The notes under the pieces: model-generated
Seen by the model: only the letters and a program-made list of their open reading frames with translations
The model's database searches: none
Told to the model about the DNA's origin: nothing
Program-made: the position numbers and the translations under genes
Shown here: one piece after another, positions 26,032-33,919 of the stretch
Position numbering within the stretch: position 1 is the first letter of the stretch
Layout: every line of letters begins with the position of its first letter
Assembly (NCBI RefSeq): GCF_003008575.1
Contig: NZ_CP027667.1
Coordinates: 1,368,501 to 1,432,500, forward strand
Direction: 5' to 3'
Origin: Melaminivora suipulveris
GTDB lineage: Bacteria; Pseudomonadota; Gammaproteobacteria; Burkholderiales; Burkholderiaceae_C
DNA: 64,000 nt

Positions 26032-26508
26032 TCAGGCGGCGGCGTTGAAGGCATCGCTGTACTGCGCGATGCCTTCGGGCACTGGCCCGTGGAAGGCCAG
26101 TGCCATGAAATAGCCGGGCGGCACGCCCGGCAGTTGCAGGCCCGCATGGGCCTGGAAGCCAAAGCGCCCGTAGTACGCGGGCTCTCCGAGCAGCACACAG
26201 CCTGCGGCCTGCATGGCCCGCAGTTCAGACAGCGCCTGTTTCATCAGGCGCGAGCCGATGCCGTGCCCCTGCCTCTGCGGCAGGACGGAGATCGGCCCCA
26301 GGCCGTACCAGCCTTTGGCCTTGTGGCCGATGACCTGACCATGTTCTTCGGCCACGAGGGAAAGCGCCAGTTCGCCAGCATCGCGCAGCGCACGCACGAT
26401 GAATTGCTCCGTGTGGCTGGTGTGCGGTGCATTGGCGAAGGCGGCAATGGTCACGGCTTCGATGGCGGCAATGTCGTTCGTGGTTTCGTGTCGTAGCTGG
26501 ATGGTCAT
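26032..26508 (-). CDS. GNAT-family N-acetyltransferase (YhbS-like)
   Basis: A 158-residue acetyl-CoA-dependent transferase. Residues after MTIQLRHETTNDIAAIEAV give the GNAT fold. The acetyl-CoA-binding motif A is LGPISVLPQRQGHGIGSRLM (about 69-88), with the Q/RxxGxG/A loop QRQGHGIG. GCVLLGEPAYYGRFGF downstream is characteristic of the YhbS-like subgroup. ATG 26508 was chosen because the sequence matches the family from that residue and upstream codons are low-complexity. Its substrate is unknown. It runs opposite to the surrounding maintenance genes and is probably an accessory insertion. Confidence 0.87.
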   Translation of the reverse strand: MTIQLRHETTNDIAAIEAVTIAAFANAPHTSHTEQFIVRALRDAGELALSLVAEEHGQVIGHKAKGWYGLGPISVLPQRQGHGIGSRLMKQALSELRAMQAAGCVLLGEPAYYGRFGFQAHAGLQLPGVPPGYFMALAFHGPVPEGIAQYSDAFNAAA

Positions 26509-27316
26509 GGTGTTCTGCGTTCTCTGCTGAAAATATAGAACGGCCTGGGCGTGTCGGCGCGATGCGCCGCCGGGCTTTCGGGCTGCGCCCCGTGCCGACT
26601 TCGCTGTCACGGCCATTCGGCTTCAATCCCTCACGCCTTCGCGCCTGCGGCGCTGCGCGCTTCGCTTGCCTCCGAGGGATCGGCGCAAGGCCCATCCCCG
26701 CCGCGCAGGCTTGGCGCCCCTCGATACCGCCGAACCGGCTACGCCGGATCGGCAGGCCAGCGCCCCGCTGCAATGGACGAGGCTTGGCGAACACGCTAGA
26801 GCTTGCTGCGGCAGGTTGTGCGAATCGGTGCCGTCCTCAACGCTGGCGGTTCTCGCCCATCACGTCACGAAGGACGGTTCACGGACATCCCGCCCGGCAT
26901 CGCCATGGAGCTTCCACGCCACGCCTCAAGACCAGCGCTGCAAGGTGCGGCCGGGGCGTTCTCGCCCGTCGTTGAGGTGTTGACCTGGCCCGCGCCTGGG
27001 GCGAGCCGGTACAGCCTTCGTGCGGGGATGCAGAGCCGGCCCTGCCTCCTGTCGGTGCGGTTCGGCCCAAGGCGTCCTTGTGCTGTTGTGAATCCTGGCG
27101 GTGGCGCGGCTGCGCCTCGAGCTTCATGGCTGCAACCGTCCAGCGAAAACAATTTCCCCTGCACTGCGTGCATTCCTCGCGGGACAAATTCTTTTCGCCT
27201 ACCGGCTCTCCACTGCGTTGCGACCGCAAGCGGTGCAGCCCGCCCGTCCCCCGCCGGCCGGATCACAACAAGGACGCGATGGGCGCGAACCTTGTTCCAC
27301 CAAAAGGAGATCCATC
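26509..27316. repeat. 808-bp gene-free stretch with copy C of the dispersed ICE repeat
   Basis: The most complete early copy of the dispersed repeat is at 26569-26755: GGGCTGCGCCCCGTGCCGAC, CTCACGCCTTCGCGCC, GCTGCGCGCTTCGCTTGCC, CCGCGCAGGCTTGGCGCCCC and CGGCTACGCCGGATCGGC in that order. The remaining 560 bp show no supported gene. They end with AAAAGGAGATCC, a strong ribosome binding site for the DUF736 gene. Confidence 0.65.
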
Positions 27317-27631
27317 ATGGCCAACATCGGCACCTTCACCGCAGACAAAGACGGCTTCACCGGCACGCTTCGCACCCTGACGCTCAACGTCAAGGTCAAG
27401 CTGGTGCCCAACGACAAGGGCGACAACGAGAAAGCCCCGGATTTCCGCCTGCAGGCCGCCAGCCACGACATCGGCGCGGCGTGGAAGAAGACCAGCGAGG
27501 CCGGGCGGGAATACATCTCCGTGACCCTCGACGATCCTTCGTTCCCGGCCACGGTCTACGCCCGCCTGATCGAAGGCGAGAACGGCACACACGACCTGAT
27601 CTGGTCGCGCAGCAAGCCCCAGGCGGCCTGA
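27317..27631 (+). CDS. DUF736 family protein
   Basis: A 104-residue protein that matches DUF736: [60 protein letters not shown] and a closing LIWSRSKP. The family is a hallmark of ICEs and large plasmids of alpha- and betaproteobacteria and has no known biochemical role. The predicted fold is mainly beta. AAAGGAG lies 8 bases before the ATG. It is usually a highly expressed single gene, consistent with its strong ribosome binding site and long flanking spacers. Confidence 0.9.
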   Translation: MANIGTFTADKDGFTGTLRTLTLNVKVKLVPNDKGDNEKAPDFRLQAASHDIGAAWKKTSEAGREYISVTLDDPSFPATVYARLIEGENGTHDLIWSRSKPQAA

Positions 27632-27790
27632 CGGCCGCCAGCGCCCCGCCCACCCGTGGCGGGGCGCTGTGCTGCTTTCGCGGCACTTCAAGGAGGCGAC
27701 ACCATCTTCTGGACTCTGCCGTGTCGAGTTGCTTCCTGCACGTTGCAGTCCTCGGGTGCAAGAATGGCCGGGCGTGCCGGTGTCTTGCCC

Positions 27791-27980
27791 CGCCGGGCTT
27801 TGCGGGCTGCGCCCCGTGCCGACTTCGCCGTCACGGCCATCCGGCTCCAATCCCTCACGCCTTCGCGCCTGCGGGCGCTGCGCGCTTCGCTTGCCTCCGG
27901 GGAAAGCCCTGCGGGCTATCCCCGCCGCGCAGGGCTTGGCGCCCCTGCATACCCCGAACCGGCGGGGCCGGATCGGCCAT
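27791..27980. repeat. Copy D of the dispersed ICE repeat, within the 366-bp gap 27632-27997
   Basis: This copy is nearly collinear with copy C. It shares GGGCTGCGCCCCGTGCCGAC, ATCCCTCACGCCTTCGCGCC, GCGCTTCGCTTGCCTCCG, TATCCCCGCCGCGCAGG and GGCTTGGCGCCCCT in the same order and orientation. It has an extra GGAAAGCCCTGCGGGCTAT block also present in copy B. No gene is seen in the gap. Confidence 0.7.
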
Positions 27981-27997
27981 GCCAGCGCCGGCGTGCG

Positions 27998-28291
27998 CTA
28001 TGGCGTGTCACTCTTCTTCGCCACAGTCTCCAACTCCTGGCGCACCTGCACCAGAAGCTGATCGACCTGCTGCAGGTCGTCGCCGGCATAGGCCAGGGTC
28101 AGCAGCGTGAGCGGGTGCACCTCCATGACCTCGCACAGCTCGGCCAGCTTGTTCAGGGTCGGACTTTTGAGGTCGCGCTCCAGCGTGCTCATGTAGGTGC
28201 GGCTGGACACGTCGGAGAACGCCTCCTGGCTCAATCCACGCGCTTTCCTGATGGTCTTCAATGCCTCCGACAATGTATGTTTCGCTGCCAA
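27998..28291 (-). CDS. XRE-family transcriptional regulator (TTG start)
   Basis: A 97-residue protein whose HTH spans residues 8-64: EALKTIRKARGLSQEAFSDV, SSRTYMSTLERDLKSPTL (recognition helix), NKLAELCEVMEVHPLTLL. The C-terminal part is a leucine-rich helix (QQVDQLLVQVRQELETV), probably for dimerisation. No ATG is available. The TTG at 28291 is preceded by GGGGAG at a spacing of about 8, so it is taken as the start. It is transcribed away from the second DUF2958 gene, and the shared region holds paired CTATAG words that could be its operator. It probably represses ICE functions. Confidence 0.83.
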   Translation of the reverse strand: MAAKHTLSEALKTIRKARGLSQEAFSDVSSRTYMSTLERDLKSPTLNKLAELCEVMEVHPLTLLTLAYAGDDLQQVDQLLVQVRQELETVAKKSDTP

Positions 28292-28333
28292 CCCTGGATC
28301 TCCCCAAAATCCAAGATGACAGCCGATTGCGCC

Positions 28334-28354
28334 CTATAGGACTACAATCTATAG
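28334..28354. promoter_or_regulatory. Paired CTATAG palindromes between XRE regulator and DUF2958 gene
   Basis: CTATAG occurs at 28334-28339 and again at 28349-28354, a 15-bp phase. Each is self-complementary. They lie in the divergent spacer 43 bases upstream of the XRE start. An operator for the XRE protein or a promoter -10 element is possible; neither is shown. Confidence 0.35.
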
Positions 28355-28514
28355 TGTTCAACTATGCCCGCCTGCCGCTTTCGTGCTTTTACGGAAATCC
28401 GTATCTGCGGCTTCTCGCAGAAGTGCAAAGCCGCATCCGTGCCTTTCCACAAACCCGCCGATGCGGTTTTGCGCTTTCACGCTTCGGCGGTTTTGTGCGA
28501 ATGAGGTGACGCCC

Positions 28515-28862
28515 ATGAACCAGCTCATCTCCGAGGACGAGCGCAGGCTGTTGCTGGAACACGGCCAGGCCCGCGCCGCTGGCCGGGCCATCGACCCGCT
28601 GCCCGTGGTGCGGCTGTTCACGCCGGACGCACACGCCACCTGGCTGCTGGTGTCGCTCGACCCCGCCGACGGCGATACGGCCCATGGCCTGATCGACTTG
28701 GGGATCGGCATGCCCGAGCTGGGCGAGATCAAGCTGTCCGACCTCGCATCCATCGTCGGGCCGCGCCAGCAGCCCGTGATGCGGGACCGGTATTTCCGGG
28801 CGGTGCGCCCGTTGTCGGAGTACCTGCGGCTGGCCCAGGAGAATGGTTCCGTCCTCGATTGA
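28515..28862 (+). CDS. DUF2958 domain-containing protein (copy 2)
   Basis: A 115-residue protein with the DUF2958 pattern: PVVRLFTPDAHATWLLVSLD (about 30-49), HGLIDLGIGMPELGEIKLSD and RDRYFRAVRPLSEYLRLA. It is clearly related to the protein at 21593 but diverged over much of its length, so it is an old paralogue or independent acquisition, not a recent duplication. GAGGTGACGCCC lies before the ATG. A GC-rich hairpin follows the stop (about 28869-28890). Confidence 0.85.
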   Translation: MNQLISEDERRLLLEHGQARAAGRAIDPLPVVRLFTPDAHATWLLVSLDPADGDTAHGLIDLGIGMPELGEIKLSDLASIVGPRQQPVMRDRYFRAVRPLSEYLRLAQENGSVLD

Positions 28863-29203
28863 GCCGTTCGCGCCCCGGCCAAGCCGGGCGCATTGAGACT
28901 ATTTCGGTCTTGCTCCATACCCGTCAGGTCTTAATCCGCACTGTTGCACCAAACCAGTGCCACCCTGACGCAAACGGTCATGACGCCAGCCGTGCCATCG
29001 GGCACGGTGGATAGCGCAGGAGGCCGCATTTCCTCGCGCGCCACCGTCGCATTCAGACGATCCGCGCAATCCATCGGATGCTTTTCGTCTTGACACGCAA
29101 GTTACTAATCTACCAGCTTATTCACGATTGGATGCTAGTTCGATGCGGTGACGTTTGCGTGTGAAACCGGTGACGGTAGTCCTGCTCTACGGGAGCTTGC
29201 GTC
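28863..29203. other. Intergenic region before the DUF2285 gene
   Basis: This 341-bp stretch has a GC-rich stem-loop just after the DUF2958 stop (CCCGGCC/GCCGGG, about 28873-28887). It also has an AT-richer patch with TTGACA at 29090-29095, which could be a -35 element for the gene at 29204. No good -10 at the normal distance was found. No gene is supported; the small minus-strand frame here lacks a start signal. Confidence 0.4.
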
Positions 29204-29953
29204 ATGGCCGAACCGCACCACCTCGCGCACTGGTATCCGACCGCCGCCTACCTCTACGTGCTGTGCCTGGATACGCTGGCACTGGCCTGGGAGTATCTGC
29301 GCCGCCATCCCGACTACCGGCTCGACTGGCTGCACCGTGCGCGCCGCCTCGATGCTGCGCATCGCTGGGGCTTGCGTCTGCTGGAAGACCCGGCCCTGGA
29401 TGCGCGTGACGCGCATCCGGCCTGGCTCCCCGGCCATGGGGCCGTGGTGCAGCTCTACCCTGACGCTGATCCGCCATCCAACGCTGCTGCATTCGACTTC
29501 TGGTGCATCCCCGGTCACAAGCAACTGTTGCATGACGGCAAGGGCCTGGCGCTGATCGCGCGCAGTTCAGGCCATTGTCTGCGCTATGCGCTGGCGCCTG
29601 GCCTGGAGGACGGCATGGCCGTGGCTTACGCCCACCGCGGTCGCGGCACCACGCATGTGCCCGACACGCCTGCGCCAATGGCGCGGCCCAGGCCACCGCC
29701 TGCGGCGCTGCTGGAGTTGCACACCCTGCAGACGCTCGACGCCACCCTCGCGGGTGCGTCCTTGCGCGACGTGGCCGAGGGCTTGTTCGGCGTCGATGCC
29801 GCGGCCGGTTGGTACAGCGATGGCGGCCTGCGCTCCAAGGTGCGCCGCCTGGTGCGGCGTGGCGATGCGTTGATGCGCGGCGGCTATCGCCGCCTAGCAC
29901 AACTGTCGTCGCTTGAGAAGGGTCGTTTTGAAGAGAGCACAAAACGACCCTGA
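29204..29953 (+). CDS. DUF2285 domain-containing protein
   Basis: A 249-residue protein. The N-terminal part (WYPTAAYLYVLCLDTLALAW, then EYLRRHPDYRLDWLHRAR, about 10-48) matches the transcriptional-regulator-like N-domain seen before DUF2285. The C-terminal DUF2285 region includes LDATLAGASLRDVAEGLFG (about 178-196) and KVRRLVRRGDALMRGGYRRL. These proteins occur in the repA-proximal part of Tn4371-like and other ICEs and probably bind DNA, since the C-terminal region has an HTH look. Biochemical function is unknown. It is followed by the AlpA-like gene with an 83-base gap. Confidence 0.83.
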   Translation: MAEPHHLAHWYPTAAYLYVLCLDTLALAWEYLRRHPDYRLDWLHRARRLDAAHRWGLRLLEDPALDARDAHPAWLPGHGAVVQLYPDADPPSNAAAFDFWCIPGHKQLLHDGKGLALIARSSGHCLRYALAPGLEDGMAVAYAHRGRGTTHVPDTPAPMARPRPPPAALLELHTLQTLDATLAGASLRDVAEGLFGVDAAAGWYSDGGLRSKVRRLVRRGDALMRGGYRRLAQLSSLEKGRFEESTKRP

Positions 29954-30036
29954 GCAAGAGGGCTTCGTTTTCTGAGACTGCCTCCATCCGGTTGCGCTGT
30001 GTGGCCGGAGCCCTGCAACCGATGGAGGTTCTCACC

Positions 30037-30318
30037 ATGCGTCCTGCTCCCTTGCGGCCTGCCGCCGCTCCCATTGTTTCCGCTGCGCAGCCGCAGCGCT
30101 ATCTCACCAACGACGAGGCCGCAGAGTATTTGCGCCTGTCGCCCCGCACCCTGGAGAAACAGCGCGTGCTGGGTGGCGGCCCCAAGTTCCGCAAGTTCGG
30201 CCGCCGCGTCATGTACGCCGTGGCCGACCTCGATGCCTGGGCTTCCGAGCGCAGCTTCGAGAGCACATCAGATCCCGAGTACGCCGAGCAGCATTCGGCG
30301 GACAGCCGTGCGCGTTGA
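30037..30318 (+). CDS. AlpA/excisionase-like helix-turn-helix protein
   Basis: A 93-residue protein containing a MerR-type HTH_17 domain: YLTNDEAAEYLRLSPRTLEK (about 24-43), then GGGPKFRKFGRRVMYAVADL. Such proteins act as excisionases or local activators on ICEs. ATG 30037 is preferred over an in-frame ATG at 30022 because GGAGG is located 8-12 bases before it. It stands immediately upstream of repA (26-base gap), as in related elements. Whether it is the Xis of this ICE or a repA regulator cannot be decided from sequence. Confidence 0.82.
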   Translation: MRPAPLRPAAAPIVSAAQPQRYLTNDEAAEYLRLSPRTLEKQRVLGGGPKFRKFGRRVMYAVADLDAWASERSFESTSDPEYAEQHSADSRAR

Positions 30319-30344
30319 TCGCTTGCGCGCGGGTGGCCTTCGCC

Positions 30345-31193
30345 ATGTCCAGCCCATCCGGGGCAGTCAGGCAGGAGCGCGAACAGCTCGATCTGTTCCG
30401 CGCCTTGCCGGGCGACATGGCGCCGCGCGACAGCCAGGACCTGATGGCCTTTCCGTTCTTCTCGCTGGCGAAGTCGCGGCGCACGGCGCCGATCGACTTC
30501 CAGGCCAGCGGCGTGACGATCCGCGTGGAGGGGACGCAGGAGCATGGCATCGCGACGATTTGGGACGCGGACGTGCTCATTTGGGCGGCCTCGCAGATCG
30601 TGGAGGCGCGCGACGCGGGCTTGCGTCCGTCGCGGCTGATGCAGGCCACGCCCTACGAGATCCTGCGCTTCATTGGGCGCGGTACATCGCTGCGCGACTA
30701 CCAGCGCCTCAAGGCGGCCTTGGATCGCCTGCAATCGACCACCGTGGCCACGTCGATCCGCGAGACGACCGGGCGGCGGCTACACCGCTTCTCGTGGATC
30801 AACGAGTGGAAGGAACTCGCCGATGCCAAGGGCACCCCCTTGGGGCTGGAACTGATCCTGCCGGACTGGTTCTATGGAGGCGTGCTGGATGCGGCACTGG
30901 TGCTGACCATCGACCCGGCGTATTTCCAGCTCACGGGCGGGATCGAGCGATGGCTGTACCGCCTGGTGCGCAAGCACGGCGGGCGACAGCCTGGCGGCTG
31001 GCAATTCGACTTCCGGCACCTGCACCGCAAGTCGGGCAGCACGGCCAAGCCCTACGACTTCGCCTGCGACCTGCGCGCCCTGGTGGCGCGGCAGTCGCTG
31101 CCGGGCTACGTCCTGGGCATAGAGCGGCTGAATGGCGCCGAGCTGCTGACGTTCCGGCCAGGGCGTCCCGTGCCGCCCACGGCACGGGGATAA
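30345..31193 (+). CDS. repA: RepA-type replication initiator of the ICE
   Basis: A 282-residue protein of the plasmid replication initiator type found in Tn4371-family ICEs. Visible segments are FFSLAKSRRTAPIDFQ (about 38-53), a winged-helix-like stretch around PYEILRFIGRGTSLRDYQRL (about 102-121), and FDFRHLHRKSGSTAKPYDFA (about 225-244). It probably supports replication of the excised circle. The ATG at 30345 is taken over an upstream TTG. Three 16-bp direct repeats lie 25 bases after its stop and are good candidates for its binding sites. parA follows about 250 bases on. Confidence 0.83.
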   Translation: MSSPSGAVRQEREQLDLFRALPGDMAPRDSQDLMAFPFFSLAKSRRTAPIDFQASGVTIRVEGTQEHGIATIWDADVLIWAASQIVEARDAGLRPSRLMQATPYEILRFIGRGTSLRDYQRLKAALDRLQSTTVATSIRETTGRRLHRFSWINEWKELADAKGTPLGLELILPDWFYGGVLDAALVLTIDPAYFQLTGGIERWLYRLVRKHGGRQPGGWQFDFRHLHRKSGSTAKPYDFACDLRALVARQSLPGYVLGIERLNGAELLTFRPGRPVPPTARG

Positions 31194-31218
31194 CCGGGGC
31201 AAAGCCTGTGGACGGACT

Positions 31219-31281
31219 CGTGCTATCAGGCGTGCCAGGTGTCGTGCTATCAGGCGTGGGACTATCGTGCTATCAGGCGTG
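31219..31281. repeat. Three iteron-like 16-bp direct repeats downstream of repA
   Basis: CGTGCTATCAGGCGTG occurs perfectly at 31219-31234, 31243-31258 and 31266-31281, with start-to-start spacing of 24 and 23 bp, about two helical turns. Position next to repA and regular phasing are iteron-like, suggesting an origin or autoregulatory site. A fourth copy with one mismatch is at 33497-33512. Confidence 0.8.
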
Positions 31282-31446
31282 TCCATCGGCCGCAAAGCCA
31301 ATGCTGGCACGGGTTTCGGCCTCCCTTAACTTCCCTAACTTAAAACCTCTAACTGGTAGTAGCAGCGCCGCGCCGCGGTGGACAACCACCACGCGGCCAG
31401 AAATGCAGCAGCAACAGCCGGGCTCTCCAACGCGGAGGGCCAGGCC

Positions 31447-32085
31447 ATGATCGTCGCGCTGCTCAACCAGAAAGGCGGCGTGGGCAAGACCACGCTCGCC
31501 ACCCACATCGCCGGCGAGCTGGCGATGCGCGGGCAGCACGTCGTGTTGCTGGACGCTGATCCGCAGGGCTCCGCGCTGGACTGGACGCAGCGCCGCAGCC
31601 AGCAAGGTTTGCCACGGCTGTTCAGCGCCGTGGGCTTGGCACGCGAAACGCTGCATCAGGAAGCGCCAGAACTCGCCAGGCGGGCCGATCACGTCGTCAT
31701 CGACGGGCCGCCGCGCATCGCCGCCTTGGCGCGCTCCGCGCTACTGGCTGCCGAGCGCGTACTGATCCCGGTGCAGCCCAGCCCCTACGACCTGTGGGCT
31801 TCTGCCGAGATGGTGGCGCTGATCCGCGAGGCGCAGGTGTTTCGGCCTGCGCTCCGCGCAGCCTTTGTCATCAACCGGCGCGTCAGCACCACCGTGATCG
31901 GACGTGAGGCACGCGGCGCGCTGGCCGAGCAGCCGCTGCCTGCGCTGCGCGCGGAAGTGCATCAGCGCATCGTGTTCGCCGACAGCGTGGCCGCTGGTCG
32001 GCTGGCCCGCGAGACGGCACCCGACAGCGCCGCCGCGCGCGAAATCACTGCGCTGGTGGATGAACTGCTGCGGTGGCCGTCATGA
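31447..32085 (+). CDS. parA: ParA-family partition ATPase
   Basis: A 212-residue Walker-type ATPase. The deviant Walker A is KGGVGKTTL (residues 10-18), A' is VVLLDADPQGSALDW, and Walker B is DHVVIDGPPR. There is no N-terminal HTH, so it is of the short ParF/type Ib class. It is expected to work with a small ribbon-helix-helix partner rather than a ParB of the long class. The next gene overlaps its stop by ATGA and encodes such a small protein. ATG 31447 was chosen because the conserved fold begins right there (MIVALLNQKGG). Confidence 0.9.
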   Translation: MIVALLNQKGGVGKTTLATHIAGELAMRGQHVVLLDADPQGSALDWTQRRSQQGLPRLFSAVGLARETLHQEAPELARRADHVVIDGPPRIAALARSALLAAERVLIPVQPSPYDLWASAEMVALIREAQVFRPALRAAFVINRRVSTTVIGREARGALAEQPLPALRAEVHQRIVFADSVAAGRLARETAPDSAAAREITALVDELLRWPS

Positions 32086-32345
32086 GCAGTCCCGCCAGCA
32101 AGCGCACGGGCAAGCGCATCGGCATCGGCGCGCGTCCACCCGCGAATCCGCACGCCGAGGCGTGGATTCGCCAGGGCAGCGCCGATGGCCTCCAGAAGGG
32201 CGACCTCTACACGGCGCGCCTGACCCTCGACATCACGCCCGCCATGCGGGCGCGCATCAAGGTATCGGCCTTCACGCAGGGCGTCACGGTGGCTGATCTG
32301 TTGCGCGCGCTGCTGGAGCGCGAATTCCCGGAGAAGACCTCATGA
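32082..32345 (+). CDS. Small ParG-like / ribbon-helix-helix partner of ParA
   Basis: An 87-residue protein. It has a basic flexible N terminus (SKRTGKRIGIGARPPANP) and a C-terminal half with the strand-helix-helix look of RHH proteins: DLYTARLTLDITPAMRARIK, then VSAFTQGVTVADLLRALLER. It overlaps parA by 4 bases (ATGA), and its own stop overlaps the DUF2840 start likewise. Size, order and fold fit a type Ib partition DNA-binding protein. Assignment is by inference from context. Confidence 0.7.
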   Translation: MSSPASKRTGKRIGIGARPPANPHAEAWIRQGSADGLQKGDLYTARLTLDITPAMRARIKVSAFTQGVTVADLLRALLEREFPEKTS

Positions 32346-32875
32346 ACACACCCGCCTCGACGACTTCGACTGCATCGGCGCCGCCGTCCATCCCGCCTGT
32401 CGGCGTGGCCGACGGCGTACCGCTGACGCGCGTTGCGCTCGCATACATCGACCAACGCTTCGACCTCTATCTGCGCTTCGGTGATCCTGTTCGCATCATC
32501 CGGTTCGACCGCTGGCGCCGCTGCGCGGTGTTCACGCCGAACGCGGTTCTCTGCCGCATCCGTTGGCAGGCCAACGACTACGGCACGATCCGCTGGCAGC
32601 TCATGGTGATGCAGGCGTGCATGCCGATGGATGGCGCGCAGCGCATTCCCGGCGTGCAACCAGGCGCACACCTGTTGCTGCACGCCGAGGGTGAGCAATC
32701 GGTGCGTGCCGTGCTGGCGCGCATCGACGCCATCGAGGCGCTGGGCATTGCACCTGCTGGCGCCTCGCCCGCGTACTGGCGCACGCTGGGCAATCGGCTC
32801 GCGGCGCGCTTGCCGCTGCCCGAATACAGCGCCGAGCGGCACGCCGCCTGGCTGGCCGGGAGGGCGCTGCCATGA
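32342..32875 (+). CDS. DUF2840 domain-containing protein
   Basis: A 177-residue protein matching DUF2840, found between parA and traF in Tn4371-like ICEs. The conserved core covers TRVALAYIDQRFDLYLRFGD (about 30-49), RFDRWRRCAVFTPNAVLCRI and RWQANDYGTIRWQLMVMQA. It ends in a basic helix (LGNRLAARLPLPEY). No enzymatic motif is visible and the function is unknown. The start and stop overlap the neighbouring genes by 4 bases, so it is part of a tightly coupled parA-traF operon. Confidence 0.85.
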   Translation: MNTPASTTSTASAPPSIPPVGVADGVPLTRVALAYIDQRFDLYLRFGDPVRIIRFDRWRRCAVFTPNAVLCRIRWQANDYGTIRWQLMVMQACMPMDGAQRIPGVQPGAHLLLHAEGEQSVRAVLARIDAIEALGIAPAGASPAYWRTLGNRLAARLPLPEYSAERHAAWLAGRALP

Positions 32876-33459
32876 CCACGATTTCTGTTCCCACTGCTGT
32901 CACGCATCCTCGCTCGCGCCTGCTCGCTCGCCTCATGCTGGCGGGCCTGTCCACCTGCGGCCTCGCTGCGCTGGCCTGGGCGTCCTTCGTGCATCCACTG
33001 CCGCGCCTAACCTACAACCCGTCCGACAGCGTGGCAGTCGGCTGGTATCGCGTCGATCCGCTCGACCATCGCACCAGCTCGCCACCACGTCCGTTGTCCG
33101 TGGGCAGCATCGTGCTGGTTCCGCTGCCCGCCGAGGCTGCCGCGCTCGCTGCGCAGCGCGGCTACCTACCAACGCGCATCCCGCTGCTCAAGCGCGTGGG
33201 TGCGGTGGCACCGCAAGAGGTGTGCATCGCTGACGGCAGCGTCCGCATCAACGGCGTGCCTTCGGCCGCCGTGCTGCCTGCCGACCGCTGGGGTCGCCCG
33301 CTGCCATCCTGGCAGCAGTGCCGCCGCCTTCGGCCTGGCGAGCTGTTCCTGCTCAGCGTCACCAATCCGGCGTCGTTCGACAGCCGGTATTTCGGGCCGG
33401 TCAGCGCATCCGCCGTGATCGGCGTCGCGCATCCGGTCTGGCTGGAATCCCGCCCATGA
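32872..33459 (+). CDS. traF: Conjugative transfer signal peptidase TraF (S26 family)
   Basis: A 195-residue membrane-anchored S26 peptidase that matures and in IncP-type systems cyclises the TrbC pilin. A TM anchor lies at about residues 19-40 (LLARLMLAGLSTCGLAALAW). The catalytic Ser is in NPSDSVAVGWYRVD (about 49-62), and the catalytic Lys in PLLKRVGAV (about 105-112). The C-terminal FDSRYFGPVSASAVIG is the family's conserved end. It should process the trbC product encoded at 56769. Start overlaps DUF2840 by 4 bases. Confidence 0.9.
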   Translation: MTTISVPTAVTHPRSRLLARLMLAGLSTCGLAALAWASFVHPLPRLTYNPSDSVAVGWYRVDPLDHRTSSPPRPLSVGSIVLVPLPAEAAALAAQRGYLPTRIPLLKRVGAVAPQEVCIADGSVRINGVPSAAVLPADRWGRPLPSWQQCRRLRPGELFLLSVTNPASFDSRYFGPVSASAVIGVAHPVWLESRP

Positions 33460-33919
33460 TGGCCGCCGACTCGCTGCACGTTTCCGTGCATCTCATCGTG
33501 CTATCGGGCGTGTCATTCCGGCTGCTGTTGCCATGTCGTCGCGCGTGCAGTGCGAGCGCATCCGCGCTGCACTTCGCGCTGCCTCCGGCGCAGCCGTCCC
33601 ACGTGCAGGCGTCTTGCCTCGAACACGGCTGGCCTGCGGCCATTGCCGTGTTCGCCGGTGCGCTGGCTGCTGGTGCAGCCTTGCCACCGGGCCGCAATTG
33701 CCGGGAGCGAGAACCTGGAGTGCCAGGGGAGGCAAATGCGGAAGGCAAGACAAAAGGGTGCGGCACCTGTCGGCCCGCAAAGCCAGTCTGCACGTGGGGG
33801 TGGCGCGGCACGGCGCAGCTTCGCCGCCGTGCCGCTGGGGGCGCGAGGCCCGCGCCGATACGGGCATGTCCGCGTGCTTCGCACGACGGGACACGCCAGA
33901 GCTTGCAAGGAGAACGGCC
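33460..33919. other. 460-bp traF-relaxase intergenic region, candidate oriT
   Basis: The region holds a one-mismatch copy of the iteron-like word at 33497-33512 (CGTGCTATCGGGCGTG). It also holds a perfect 11-bp dyad GCGGCACGGCG (33805-33815) / CGCCGTGCCGC (33825-33835) with a 9-base loop, about 85 bases upstream of the relaxase ATG. Transfer origins normally lie beside the relaxase gene and contain such a dyad next to the nick site. An oriT here is likely but no nic consensus could be matched. CAAGGAG precedes the relaxase start. Confidence 0.5.

Noticed and set aside
21281..27980. CRISPR array or IS remnants for the dispersed repeats
   Set aside because: Repeats are long, few, irregularly spaced and differ in completeness, with whole genes between them. 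No cas genes, transposase fragments or terminal inverted repeats were seen.
28899..29096. 65-codon minus-strand frame before the DUF2285 gene
   Set aside because: No start signal or domain; probably chance.
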